From Darksidea phi (lineage: Eukaryota > Ascomycota > Dothideomycetes > Pleosporales > Lentitheciaceae), in the NCBI GenBank assembly GCA_030770425.1, contig JASJFT010000268.1, forward strand, positions 1-56,041: DNA of 56,041 bases. Reading direction: 5' to 3'. Both the position numbers and the translations under genes were made by a program. A model generated the notes under the pieces. It was not told the DNA's origin, searched no databases, and was given only the letters and a program-made list of their open reading frames with translations. Of this stretch, positions 45,199-56,041 are shown piece by piece. How positions within the stretch are numbered: position 1 is the stretch's first letter; each line of letters starts with the position of its first letter.

Positions 45199-45833
45199 AA
45201 TGCTTTTCGGAGAGCGATGCTTGATTGCGCGGGCGTTTAAGTAAATGCAAATGAGATTTTTGACCGCAAGCAACGATAAGCGGTCTCTGAATGCGAGAGT
45301 TGGGGAAGGAACTGCGGACCTTAGCGCCTTTCCTTGCCGCATAGTTGCAGGAGATCGCCTCTTATCGTCGAATTAGGCGTTGACAGACGATCTGAAATTC
45401 GCACCGCAACAGGCCTAGCAATTTCGGGCTACAGATCTAGACCAATAGTGAACTTCTATCGCCCCACATGAATGACTACGGCCTAGCCCTCGGCAAACTC
45501 ATTTAACCAATCCGACCTCTCTCTGAAATGATTGCGTATATTGCTTGACTGCAACTCATGTTCGAGGCGCGGGCAAACCATATGCTTGGGACCTCGGGAT
45601 TTGAAGTTAGTGTTCCACAACATCGGTGATCAAGCAGACCAATAATTGACAGGCGATGAACCCGAACCCTAGTATGTGTTTGCCTTGCGGACCTCCAAAA
45701 CGAAAACTGATGGCAATCCGATGCAACCCTCAGAAACAGAATAAAATGGCAATTTAGGCGTCAGTCTTATCCCCAGCCTGACGCATCTCGCCACATCGAC
45801 AGATCAGAGTCCTCTTCTTTGGCCGTAACGAAC
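45199..45833. promoter_or_regulatory. Divergent promoter region, MFS / rhodopsin-like
   Basis: 635 bases between start codons of two genes read away from each other, so both promoters are here. No specific element recognised. Confidence 0.45.
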
Positions 45834-47126
45834 ATGGCATACCCTTCGCAAGCCATCGCGCTCATTGTAGTGAACTCTGTTTTCCCCACTTTTTCTATAG
45901 TTGCCGTATGCCTTCGTATCTATGCTCGTCGCCTAAAAGGGACGAAGCTGAACTGGTCCGATTATGCGATCTTTTTCACCCTGGTTTGAGCCTCTTGTCT
46001 AAGACGTCTAGGCTGCTTGGTTAACAGATCGCTAGCTGAACGCTCTACTCAACGCTATTGCTTGTATCATCGGAGCGGTGGCATGTGGAGTTGGCCTCCC
46101 TCTCTCTGAGCTAACCCCTAAGCTACAAGTTCGCTTTATGAAGGTAAGCAAAGTAGATTTTTTTATTTCAAATCTTGGATGGATTGATACTGACATCCTC
46201 ACCAGATCCTCTTCGTCACACAGTTCTTCTACGTCTTTACCGTTTGGAGCGTCAAAGTTTCCGTCCTCATCTTCTACAAAAATGTCTTCGAAACCCCTGG
46301 ATTTCGTCGCTGGGTCAACGGTACACTCTGGTTTCTACTCGCTTGGATCATCGCCTTCTTCTTCGTGACGCTCTTCCAGGACAAACCTATTCGACGCAAT
46401 TGGGAAGGAGAGGGAACGACGATCAATTGGCAGATCTTCTACATCGTTTGCATTGCGAGTGATGTTGCCCTGGATATTTTCATCCTATGCCTGCCACTTC
46501 CAGTGATTCATCGGCTGAAGATCAGCAAGAAGAAGAAGTGGCTTGTTAGTGGGGTGTTCTGGCTTGGTGGTGTGTATGTTGTTTCTTGCCGTTACTTGCA
46601 TCGGATAAGCTAATGGGACGTCTTAGGATCGTCGTTGCGTCTACGGTGCGTTTGTACTATATGGTCAAAGTACGGCAAGAGTTCCGTGTTCAAAGCGATG
46701 ACTTTTCAAGTCAGTCACTTCTATATCCTCTATCCCTATCCCTCTTCTACAGTACTAACGCGTTGTCCAGTCACCACGATCAACACAATTATATGGGGCT
46801 CAATTGAGCCTTGTATGTCAGTCATCGCAGCGTGCCTTCCTATTCTAGGTCCCATTATCTTCAGGAAGCGGCGCCAGACCGAGGCTAAAGTGGCCAAGCT
46901 CAATGGCTTGTCGTCGTACTTCCGCAAAACCGGCTCAAAAGGTTCTAAAGGTCTGGTCGTTGGCGAGTTCTCGCGAGCCCTCGGTTCTATTGACAAACTC
47001 AATACCTTGAGTGATGATATATCAATGGCAACGATTGCTCATCGAGATTCCGAAACCGAGATAGGCAATGGCGGTATATATGTTCAGCAAGACGATGTCG
47101 TAAGACAAGCACGTGAGGCGGTCTGA
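45834..47126 (+). CDS. Fungal rhodopsin-like (SAT4/Pth11-type) membrane protein
   Basis: Five exons: 45834-45983, 46036-46143, 46206-46573, 46627-46709, 46771-47126; introns 52, 62, 53 and 61 bp; 354 aa. The protein has seven hydrophobic segments typical of the fungal rhodopsin-domain family: AIALIVVNSVFPTFSIVAVC, then RIYARRLKGTKLNWSDYAIF, ALLNAIACIIGAVACGVGLP, FFYVFTVWSVKVSVLIFYKN, WFLLAWIIAFFFVTLF, and finally the block IIWGSIEPCMSVIAACLPIL near residues 245-265. The C-terminal tail is hydrophilic and Lys/Ser-rich. It lacks the CFEM domain of Pth11 itself. No retinal-type Lys motif is evident, so it is not a light sensor by sequence. Related genes often sit in secondary-metabolite clusters or act in surface sensing; role here unknown. 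Confidence 0.85.
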
Positions 47127-47844
47127 GGTTCATATAATTGAGCCACGAGGTTGATATTCAGTGTGTGTAGATACCAGCTAGATGGTGGCATTGAGAGAGT
47201 ATCGTTACTGTCCCTTTTAGTTTGGTGAATGGCTCAAGCACCACATATTCCTCTATAGTCTCTCATTTATACGATGTTAGGCAGAAGCTTATACATATCT
47301 ATCAGGGTTGACACTTCTTAATGAAGCATGGCTTACGAATCTGAGTTCGAAGGAGCCTTCGCCGCCAACCTTCTAAAACTAGGCAACGACTGGTGGCCTG
47401 CCGCTCGTATTTAGCCCCAGGCAATCATAGCGCCTACATGCAGAAGCCCCGCTTCCTGACATTGATAGTCTGCGGCACAGCAACTCGGTACCACTGCCGC
47501 GAACTCACCGTTTCCTTAGAAGGGTGGCACGGGCTCTCTCGGCCTTCGGGATATGATCTCGGGTAATTGAAGTCGACGCTTGCAGTAAGAGCTGTGGCAC
47601 AGGCAATCCGCCCTTGTTTTACATACGTTGACGCACCGTTGGGCTAGGATCGTGCATATTGGGTAAGAATTTAGCTTACCAAGTACCCGGGCTGCCTGCT
47701 CTCAGTGCAAGACATTTCTCGAAGCAGGGGCCGAAAAGATCAATAATCAATTTCCACGCTACCCGTTCAAACCCAAATGCTTCGCTTTTACATACCTTTC
47801 CACACTACACATTTGCATTCCACACCAGTATCATTTCCAAAAAC
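47127..47844. other. Intergenic, no gene seen
   Basis: About 720 bases holding the 3' end of the rhodopsin-like gene and the promoter of the aminotransferase. No frame or repeat recognised. Confidence 0.5.
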
Positions 47845-49542
47845 ATGTCTCCTCACGCAAGCGAAGATGAAACAACGCTTATTCCGGTCATCATACCAAA
47901 GAAGATTAGAGCCGTAGCGAATGCGACCATTGCGGACGACAATGTTTGGTGTGTATTTATCTCACATCGAGGGAGGACCTGCCGCTGACTTGGTACTCAA
48001 AGGCAATGGATCCATGATATAGCAGCCTCCTCTGCCGTCCAACCAATCGTCAACCTCGGTACAGGCTTCATGTAAACGCAAAACCGCTCAGCAGTACATC
48101 ATTAATTTCGCTTACCCTCCTCTAGCGATCACAACCCGCCCGACTTCCTCATTGAGGCTCACAGGGCGGCGCTGCAATCGGTAGATAGCAATCAATATGC
48201 GCCAGTCCCTGTATGCTCAGACTATTCTCAAATATGGCGTGGTTTGCTAGACTAAGATATCTTAACAGGGTTCGGATGCCTTGCGGAAAACGATCGCGGA
48301 GTTGTATTCGCCACTTCATCGGAGACAGATAAACCCAGTGACCGAGGTCTGCGTGACCAGCGGGGCGCAAGAAGGTCTACTGAGTAGCGTCATGTCCTTT
48401 GTTCAGCCGGGAGATGAAGTCATTCTACTCGAACCCGTGTTTGCCATGTAAGCTCCCAAGCAAGCATTCATACTATAGCCCTCTCATTTTCTCTGAATCT
48501 AGGTATGTCTATCAAATCAAGATGGCTGGCGGAACTATACGCTACGTACCATTGCGTCCGCCTAAAGAGGCATTGCCAGGCACTGTGAGCGGGAATGACT
48601 GGACCATCGATATCGCTGAACTCGAACAAACCATCACTCCAAAGACCAAGATGATATATTTGAATAATCCGTAAGTCCCCGCCCTGCATCTAGCATAATC
48701 GCCTAAACTAACCGCTTCCCCCCAAAAGGCACAATCCGCTAGGAAAAGTGTTCACAGTCGCCGAACTCACCGCTATCGGCAACCTCTGCGTTTCCCACGG
48801 CCTCGTCCTCCTCTCCGACGAAGTCTACGAGCGCATCGTATTCCCACAGAACCCAAACTCGCAATCTGGCACAACGATCCCCCACACCCGCGTAGCGTCT
48901 CTTTCCCCTGAGATCGCTTCCCACACGCTCACCGCTGTTTCTCTCGGCAAGCTTTTCAACGCTACAGGGTGGCGTGTCGGCTTCGTGATTGGATGTGAAG
49001 CCCTGATGCGGCCTGTTATTGCTACGCATCTAGTTCTAGCTTATTCGAGTAGCGGGCCTGCACAAGATGCGTGTGCAGTAGGACTTCGTGAGGCTGAACA
49101 ACAACAGTGGTGGAAAGTGAACGCGGAGGATGTTGGCGCCAGGATCGGAAAGCTATGTAAAGCACTCGATGAAACCGGGTTGACCGTAAGTTGGCTCAAA
49201 CCCAAGCTGACGGATTTACGAAACCCACTAAGTTCTACTCAGTACGTCGCACCAGCCAGCGCATGGTTCATCTTCGTCAACATCGACAAGATCAAATTGC
49301 CAGATAACTACGAGTACCCACCCCTCGTCCTTAGTCACGGGACCAGAGACTGGAAAGTGTGCTATTGGTTGGTTCAAGAGTTTGGCATCGCTTCGATTCC
49401 GGGGAGTTGTTTCTACGGGCCGAGGAACCTGGCGTTGGGCGAGCGGTACCTTCGTTTTGGAGCTTGTAAGTCGGACGAGGGCCTCGAGTTGGCTGCACAG
49501 AGACTCCTGCAGCTTCAACCGTTTATTTCAGAAAGTTTGTAG
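47845..49542 (+). CDS. Class I/II aminotransferase, kynurenine-type
   Basis: PLP enzyme of fold type I. Six exons: 47845-47948, 48003-48071, 48126-48210, 48269-48447, 48503-48670, 48729-49542; introns 54-58 bp; 472 aa. Conserved parts: NLGTGFM and NPPDFLIEA (near 50-65), SNQYAPVPGSDALRKTIAEL, TSGAQEGLLSSVMSFVQPGD, LNNPHNPLGKVF (restored by intron 5), DEVYERIVF, and the PLP-lysine block SLGKLFNATGWRVGFVIG near 280. The C-terminal Arg that holds the substrate carboxylate is likely in ERYLRFGACK. This order matches kynurenine/glutamine transaminases and cysteine-S-conjugate beta-lyases, which convert kynurenine or aromatic amino acids to keto acids. Exact substrate cannot be read. No targeting peptide is obvious. 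Confidence 0.9.
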
Positions 49543-50000
49543 TGTAGGGTTAGAAACGCAAAGCGACTATGCCCACACCAACTCCAGCGGCCGATCTAGT
49601 CGAAGGGCAGCTAAATGACTCCAGTATGGGAACGCATTTGCTTAGAAAGGGCCGTGGCCGTTGAGTACATTCCAGGGTCCAGAGTTATCGAGGCGAATTG
49701 TGGCACAACAAAATTATATGTCTTTCAAAGTGCGGAAAAACCGGGCTTGATCCGTGTAATACAGTCGCGAGCAGAATCGGTTTGCGGGTTTGCACTTCGA
49801 CTTGTTCTCACCGCACGGTCCTCACAACAAGGGGGTTTCCTACTTTGTTTTAGTACATTGCAGGGGTTAACACTTGAGTTCCTGCTGCAATGCTTCTTAC
49901 CTTGCTTAGACGATGCCAACGCAGGTGAAAGATAAACGTGTTGTTAGATTACGAGATAGAGGGCTGTGCAGCGTTCATAAGCTTGTAGGGCAGATTGATT
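49543..50000. other. Intergenic, no gene seen
   Basis: Ordinary-composition DNA between the aminotransferase stop and the transposon relic. Nothing recognised. Confidence 0.5.
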
Positions 50001-51068
50001 CTATTCAGAATGATTGATTGTCCAGCTACGTGAGGGGCTGGTTACATATACTTGTGCGAAGGGTATAAACACCAACATCCTCAATACACCAAAAATCATC
50101 AAAATAAGGTGTAAATCTACGAAATATTGGTAAAATAGATATGTAGTAAAGTTATTATAGTCATCATGGTCGATGCACTCTTGGGCTAGCTCGTTAAACT
50201 CAACTGGGTGAAGTTTTTCAGCCATATACTGCCTCATTTGCCTATTATCCTGCCAGACTTCTCTTACACACTCCTCTGCCTGCTGTCGAGCTGCCCTGCT
50301 AGCTGAGTATACCTCGTAGTCCCTAGAAAATCTTCTAGCCTGCCAAAACAGCGTTCACTGGGTGTAGATCCGGACTGTTTGGTGGATGAGGCGCAAATTT
50401 GATAGCTTTTGCTTCGATCTCAGGCGCGAGGTAACGGAGGCCGAGTTTATGAAGATATATGTTATCCTGTACAAGGTAAGCAAGAGCCTGTGGGTTTCGC
50501 TCGCGTATAGCTTTATATAAGGAAAGACCTGGTATCTCGACCGAGACCCACAGGCAAACATCACACAGTTTGATCACATAACAATTGGAGAACTTTTCTG
50601 ATTCTGGCACAAAACTCCGCCGGCCCCTCCTCCCCCTTACTACTGTATTTTCGCCTTGATTACTAGGGCGTTCGCTAGCTACTCGGATCCTCTATACTTT
50701 ACTAAGGACTCGAAGAATTAGGTATCTAGATCGGTATTACTAATTATCTATTATAGCCTTATATTCTACTCGTAAGTAAAGGCCTTATTTACTAGAGTTA
50801 AGTCTATATTGCTTGTTAGCTATATTCCTACGTTAATACGGATATACTATACCGAGCGTCTAGAGAAGGACCTCGCTATCGAAGATAAGAAGATATAATA
50901 TTCTAGTATTATTTAGGTCTATTACCTTCTTATTTCTTAACTTTAGTTATTATAGCTTTTTCTTTAAAGGTCCCTTTACTTTCGTAGGAATACCATAAAC
51001 GTCGATAATCGTAGTTTTGTAAATAATATTTAGCTTATCGTAGGAGATTAGTTAACTTCTCGTACTTT

Positions 51069-51365
51069 ATATAGTATACGGTATCTACTGTCGCTACCGC
51101 TCAACATCATGGCACGCGCCACGCCCTCTCCATGAGACTCAGAACGTTGCGCCACGGTACACGCCACGCCCTGTCTATGGCTCTGGCCGTTGCCCTCGCA
51201 GTCATGCCGTGACGCCTCAGGCAATCATAGGTAATAACTGCAACCAACAACCTTCTTACGTTTCAAGGTATTCGGGACGAAATGCCTTTTTATGTCACCT
51301 TTTTGGGTTATTCCGCGAGTTTGACGACGCGATGGCTGCTACTCATTCGATATAGTATACGGTAT
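51069..51365. repeat. 265-bp insert between 16-bp direct repeats
   Basis: The 16-base word atatagtatacggtat occurs at 51069-51084 and again at 51350-51365. Between them, 51085-51349 has ordinary GC content in contrast to the AT-rich DNA on both sides. The insert holds an imperfect internal duplication (cgcgccacgccctctccatg near 51116 and cacgccacgccctgtctatgg near 51164). No terminal inverted repeats or coding frame are seen. It looks like an insertion with target-site duplication. Confidence 0.65.
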
Positions 51366-51466
51366 TTAATTATAGTCCTCTAGATACTATGGTAGATAGA
51401 CGGCCTTTTATACCTTCGTATATAGCTATTTAGTACGGTAAATAAGTACTACTCCCTTGGTTTATA

Positions 51467-51522
51467 TCCTTTAGTTCGTATTTCTTAGTTCGCGTCCTTT
51501 AGTTTATATTTCTTAGTTCTAG
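51467..51522. repeat. Two tandem 28-bp units in transposon relic
   Basis: The unit starting tcctttagttcgtatttctt is followed directly by a second copy at 51495 starting tcctttagtttatatttctt. Both lie in the AT-rich part of the degraded element. Confidence 0.6.
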
Positions 51523-52996
51523 TAGTTCCACTTTTCTATACTCTACCCCCTTTCTCTAAGTTACGTTTAGCTACCTACTATTCTACGGGCCGACGTTAAG
51601 TATTATACTCTTTTTATATATAGTTTATTATTAAGTAGAAAAACTCCTCTATAATAGTATAGTTGCGTAATACAGCTTTTCCTCGGGGGGAAAGAAACAG
51701 TGGAAAGACCTCTTTCTTAAGTACGTTCTCTGCATACCAAATGCCATTTATGCCCTTCCTTAATTTGTATATAAACTCCTTATGCTTGAAGAACTGTTGA
51801 GGCGCCTTCTGGTACCGTACACCTCGCCGGAGTGAAGCGCCTGTAAAACCTTACTGAATATTATAGCGGCGCGCCTTCTTATTGTTGTAACGTATATTGC
51901 GATTGATTTCACGGAGTTGCCTCTCCTCAGTCGTGCCAGGGACCTCAGCGCGCGCCTGTTTGCATTCAATCAGCGCCTTTGCTTGCTTATTTGCCTACGA
52001 AACTCGCTGTAGAATCGCCTCTAACTTCGTCGGTGTCCTGAGCCCAGATAATACAAGGCCGGAGATGGCTGACAGTTGTATCTGTAGATGTAGCAGCACA
52101 GATCATGAGGCTGAAGGCAGCTGGGTCCTCATATACAACAACCTCGTTGGCGTCGCGGCCTCGAGGCCTTGAGATCAACTGCTTGCCGCTGTGTATATTA
52201 CCGCCTCCCACAGCCTTTGTAGTCTCGTCGTAGCATACGAATATAAGGCGGGGGAAGAAGGACTTGAACCGATTAAAGCAGTCAGTAGCTATAGTCTTTC
52301 CGATCCTCACGATCCTTATTATCTAAGGATAGCTTCTTCGGGCGTACACCTTGTACGATCGCGTTATGTATATCGTCGCGGTACTCTCGGGCAATCTTCA
52401 GGATTGTTGGCTCGCTGAGGTCGATACCGGCTGCTTTAAGGACATTAGAAACAGCGCCCTTAACTCTATAGCTACCGTACTGTATAATATCGGCTCAAAT
52501 TAGAGTAGAGAAAGTCGTATAGTTGCATACCTTAGGTGTTGTACCTCGTATAGGATGGGTAGCTGCTGCAGCTAGTAGTTCTGGCAATGAGTCGCCTGTC
52601 GCCTTGAGTTTGGTGTTCCTATACAGCTTGCCTGTAGTAGGATCGCTACACCCTACTACACTCGCAATTTGAGGGTATGAGAAGCCGGCAAATTTTCTGA
52701 GCGCAATAATATAGCCCTTATGGGTATCTGTAAGGTCTTTAGCGCCCGTAGGGCGCCCTGGGATCTGTTGTTGTGGCACATCTGGCTGTAAGATGGCGAG
52801 ATTGCTAGTGTTGAGGCAATCGACGTGGACAGGCTTGGCACCGACGTTGCTGCTTCCAACACAACGTTTTTCCATCAACGCAGTACCCCACACGGTACCC
52901 CACACAGTATCAATATAGCCTTTCGCTGAAGATATTTTTCAAAGAACTCAATATTCCTCACGATTTACGCTTCATCCCTCCAAATCCGCCCTCAGT

Positions 52997-55900
52997 ATGC
53001 GGCTACTCAGTACTAACGCGGACGGCAGCTTCAGCCTGACCCGCTTCATCGGCAACGACATTCCCAGCTATGCAATCCTTTCGCACACCTGGGAGGCGGA
53101 TGACCAGGAGGTCAAATACCATGATCTGATCAATAACCTTGATAGCAACAAAAAGGGCTATAGAAAAATCCAGTTTTGTGGTGATCAAGCTAAAAGAGAC
53201 GGTCTGCGATACTTCTGGGTTGATAGTTGCTGCATCGACCAATCAAACAGCGCCGAGCTCCAAACTGCTATCAACTCAATGTTCCGCTGGTACCAGAACG
53301 CAGCGAAGTGTTATGTCTACCTCTCAGACGTCTCAACAGGCGAAGACTCTCGGTCCTCTGACCTTCTGTGGAAATCAGATTTCAGAAAAAGTCGGTGGTT
53401 CACCCGAGGCTGGACACTTCAGGAACTTCTTGCTCCGCGATCAGTCGAGTTCTTCTCCCAAGACGGCAAGCGACTTGGCAATAAAGACTCGTTAGAACAA
53501 GAGATTCATGAAATCACAGGGATTGCAGTCAACGCACTTCAAGGACATCTGTCTCAATTCAGCGACGATGAGCGAAGAATGTGGGCTGCAAAACGAGAGA
53601 CGACAATTGAAGAAGATCAAGTCTATTGTCTCTTTGGCATTTTCCACGTCTATTTGCCGCTCATCTATGGCGAAGGAAAGGAACATGCTTTTCGTCGGCT
53701 CCAAGATGAGATTGACAGACGTTCAGGTGATACGCAAGGTAATTCTACCGCACAATCATTAGATTAGCTGGCTAATCTATAAAGTGAAATGGAGTGACAG
53801 GGAACGCGAATGTATGCAAGCCCTGCGTACTTCCGCTTTCAACTATGAACAGTTTAAGGACAGGAATCCTAGCCGCCTTGTAGGAACCTGCCAATGGGTT
53901 CTCCAGCATGGAAATTTCCAGAACTGGAAAGATAGCCGCTCTTCAAGTCTCCTTTGGGTATCCGCGGATCCTGGATGTGGAAAATCAGTTCTATCTAAGT
54001 CACTTGTTGATGAAGACTTCAAAAACACGAAAACTCGCACCACCTGCTACTTTTTCTTCAAGGATGACAACGACATGCAGAAAAATGCAGCTACAGCGCT
54101 TTCAGCACTGTTGCACCAGCTCTTTTCAAAGAAACCAACGCTCATCAAACATGCTCTGTCATATTTCGCGACTAATGGAGATAAACTTCCCCAGTCGTTC
54201 CATACACTCTGGAGTATTCTGACAAATGCGGTGGCTGATCCGAAGGCTGGGGAGGTCTTCTGCATCCTGGACGCCCTCGATGAATGCTTAGAAGCAGGGC
54301 GGTACCAGATTATAAACGCCGTCAGTAAATTCTTCCATCAAGCACACTCCAGAAAAACCACATCTCAACTCAAATTTCTGGTTACCAGTCGTCCTTACCT
54401 AGATATCGAACGGCGTTTCACCGATCTTACTTCCAACTTCCCCACGATTCGATTACGAGGAGAGCAAGAATCAGCTACAATTAGCCGTGAAATTGACGTT
54501 GTAATTAAATCGAGAGTATCACAACTTGGATCTGAACTGAACCTCAACGACTCAGAAAGGTCAGATCTCGAAGCGGAACTCTTGAGAACAACCCACCGAA
54601 CATATCTCTGGTTGAAGATTATTCTGGATATTGTTCGGAAAGCAATTCGCCCCACAACTCGAAAGCTAAAGGCTATTATTAACACCCTTCCATCTACGAT
54701 CGACAAAGCATACGAGGCGATCCTCTCAAGAATCGAGGAGGCTGAACGACCGCAAGCACAGAAATTGCTCCAAATCACCGTTACAGCAACTAGGCCACTC
54801 ACCCTGAAAGAAATGAACATCGCTCTGGCTATCGAAGACCATCATCGATGCTACGACGACCTCGATCTTGACGATGAGGTGAGATTTGAGACGTCGGTGA
54901 AAAATCTCTGCGGACTCTTTGTGAGTGTGGTAGATCAGAAGGTCTACCTGATCCATCAGACCGCAAAGGAATTCCTTCTCGCGAAGAGTGAGGTAGCTAC
55001 TCGTGGATGGAAACATTCCCTTATCCCAAAGGAATCAGAGGTTCTTATGGCGAGAATATGCGTTACATATCTTTTGTTCACTGAATTTGATACTGTGACG
55101 GATCAGATATCTGCAGCAGTCAAATACGGCTACTTGGATTATGCCGCAGGTTCTTGGGCCGCCCATTACCGAAAAGTACAACATAGAGCAACTGAGCAAA
55201 TGTTGCACTTGATTTTCAGAGTCTGCGATGCTCAATCCCAGCGGTTCGCGACTTGGTTCGATGTGTACTGGAAGGTGGCCCACCAGTGGCTCCGTAATCC
55301 CCGGTTCACAAGCACTCTAATGGTAGAGTCATATTTTGGGCACGAGGCCGTAGTCAAGCTGCTGCTCGAGGCCGAGGCCAAAGCGGACGTCGAGTCGAAG
55401 GATAATGGTCGGACACCGCTGTCGTGGGCGGCTGAGAACGGACACGAGGCCGTAGTCAAGCTGCTCCTCGAGGCCGAGGCGGACGTCGAGTCGGAGGATA
55501 ATAACGGTCGGACACCGCTATCGTGGGCGGCCGAGAACGGACACAAGGCCGTAGTCAAGCTGCTCCTCGAGGCAAAGGCGGACGTCGAGTCGGAGGATAA
55601 TAATGGTCGGACACCGCTATCGTGGGCGGCCAGGAACGGGTACGAGGCCGTAGTCAAGCTACTCCTCGAGGCCGAGGCGGATGTCGAGTCGAAGGATACT
55701 GACGACGGTGCGACACCGCTGTCGTGGGCGGCCGAGAGCGGGTATAAGGCCGTAGTCAAGCTACTCCTCGAGGCCGAGGCGGATGTCGAGTCGAAGGATA
55801 CTATCTACGGTCGGACACCGCTGTCGTGGGCGGCTGAGAACGGACACGAGGCCGTAGTCAAGCTACTTCTCGAGGCCGAGGCGGACGTCGAGTCGGGGGA

Positions 55901-56041
55901 TAATAATGGTCGGACACCGCTCTCGTGGGCGGCCAAGAAGGGGTACGAGGCCGTAGTCAAGCTACTCCTCGAGGCCGAGGCGGACGTCGAGTCGGAGGAT
56001 AATAACGGTCGGACACCGCTATCGTGGGCGGCCGAGAACGG
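52997..56041 (+). CDS. NLR-like protein: HET, NACHT, ankyrin (partial, runs off end)
   Basis: Exons 52997-53738 and 53785 to beyond the window end; intron 46 bp; 999 residues visible. The HET (heterokaryon incompatibility) domain takes residues about 20-215: PSYAILSHTWEADDQEVKYH, FWVDSCCIDQSNSAELQTAI and RWFTRGWTLQELLAPRSVEF. After the splice (DTQ/VKWSDRERECMQALRTS) comes NACHT with Walker A SADPGCGKSVL near 310 and Walker B VFCILDALDEC near 410. A helical stretch leads to ankyrin repeats from about residue 770. The frame is open to the last base. HET-NACHT proteins such as HNWD members in Podospora trigger cell death on contact with unlike strains, and the repeat domain is the recognition part. 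That role is inferred by family. The start lies only about 90 bases from transposon sequence. Confidence 0.88.
55325..56041 (+). repeat. Near-identical ankyrin repeat array, cut by window end
   Basis: At least seven units of about 99 bp (33 aa, GHEAVVKLLLEAEADVES.. then GRTPLSWAAEN) follow each other. Codons are mostly identical between units; changes fall mainly at the E/K after ES, the NN/TDD/TIY positions and the first residues (GH or GY). Two units are one codon longer. The array continues past 56041. Confidence 0.92.

Larger units (their letters stand above)
50001..52905 (-). mobile_element. Degraded Tc1/mariner-like DDE transposon
   Basis: Read on the minus strand, transposase parts lie in the expected order. 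An N-terminal DNA-binding part (GRPTGAKDLTDTHKGYIIAL and SYPQIASVVGCSD, about 52780-52650) comes first. A first catalytic Asp candidate follows (IFVCYDETTKAVGGGN, near 52240). At the far end lie the second Asp (YLVQDNIYLHK, near 50460) and the block FAPHPPNSPDLHP, where the following Glu of PIE is missing (PVNAVL). Stops and frame changes break the frame throughout. Stretches such as 50640-51110 and 51350-51680 are very AT-rich and TA-rich, as after RIP, while the ends are less affected. A 265-bp segment interrupts it. Terminal inverted repeats were not found by eye, so the limits are approximate. Confidence 0.7.

Noticed and set aside
1..56041. tRNA, rRNA, CRISPR, bacterial-style operons or viral genes
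   Set aside because: None seen: no tRNA-like B boxes with matching arms, no regular spacer arrays. Introns and gene families are fungal nuclear.

Overview
The window looks like nuclear chromosomal DNA from a filamentous ascomycete (Pezizomycotina, perhaps a dothideomycete; the class is a guess). Three things point there. Most genes are split by short introns (46-101 bp) with GT..AG ends and CTAAC/CTRAY-like branch sites. The gene families (HET and NACHT proteins, fungal rhodopsin-like protein, RRN9, BimC kinesin) are fungal. AT-rich islands full of broken transposon sequence look like the result of repeat-induced point mutation (RIP). No tRNA, rRNA or CRISPR was seen. Exon joins were worked out by hand from splice signals and reading phase.

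Layout. 0.6-10.4 kb is a housekeeping block: mitochondrial-type isoleucyl-tRNA synthetase (-), a UPF0183/PHAF1 family protein (-) and a complete kinesin-5/BimC motor (+). At 11.4-15.5 kb lies a complete NLR-type gene with phosphorylase-like, NACHT and ankyrin domains, ending in a run of nearly identical 99-bp ankyrin repeats. An AT-rich island with a minisatellite follows (15.5-16.7 kb). Then come a low-complexity Lys/Ala/Thr-rich protein (+), a decayed TauD/TfdA-type dioxygenase (-), a PIF1-like helicase (-), an RRN9-like Pol I factor (-) and an amino acid permease (-). 28.6-36.8 kb holds a metallophosphoesterase (+, behind a 42-bp tandem repeat), an F-box-like protein (-), a small secreted probable GPI protein (-) and a six-exon membrane protein (-). 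38.5-41 kb holds a decayed histidine phosphatase (+) and an Arg/Ser-rich Cys/His protein (-). 42-49.5 kb groups a membrane-anchored tyrosinase (-), an MFS monocarboxylate-type transporter (-), a rhodopsin-like membrane protein (+) and a kynurenine-type aminotransferase (+), possibly a small aromatic-metabolism cluster. 50-52.9 kb is a degraded Tc1/mariner-like element. The window ends inside a HET-NACHT-ankyrin NLR (+).

How it fits together. The most striking theme is two NLR-like genes with different N-terminal domains (phosphorylase-like and HET), both with highly uniform ankyrin repeats and both beside RIP-like AT-rich DNA. That is the expected picture for fungal non-self recognition genes whose repeats are kept alike and reshuffled. 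The 42-49.5 kb group is a weaker, testable metabolic hypothesis.
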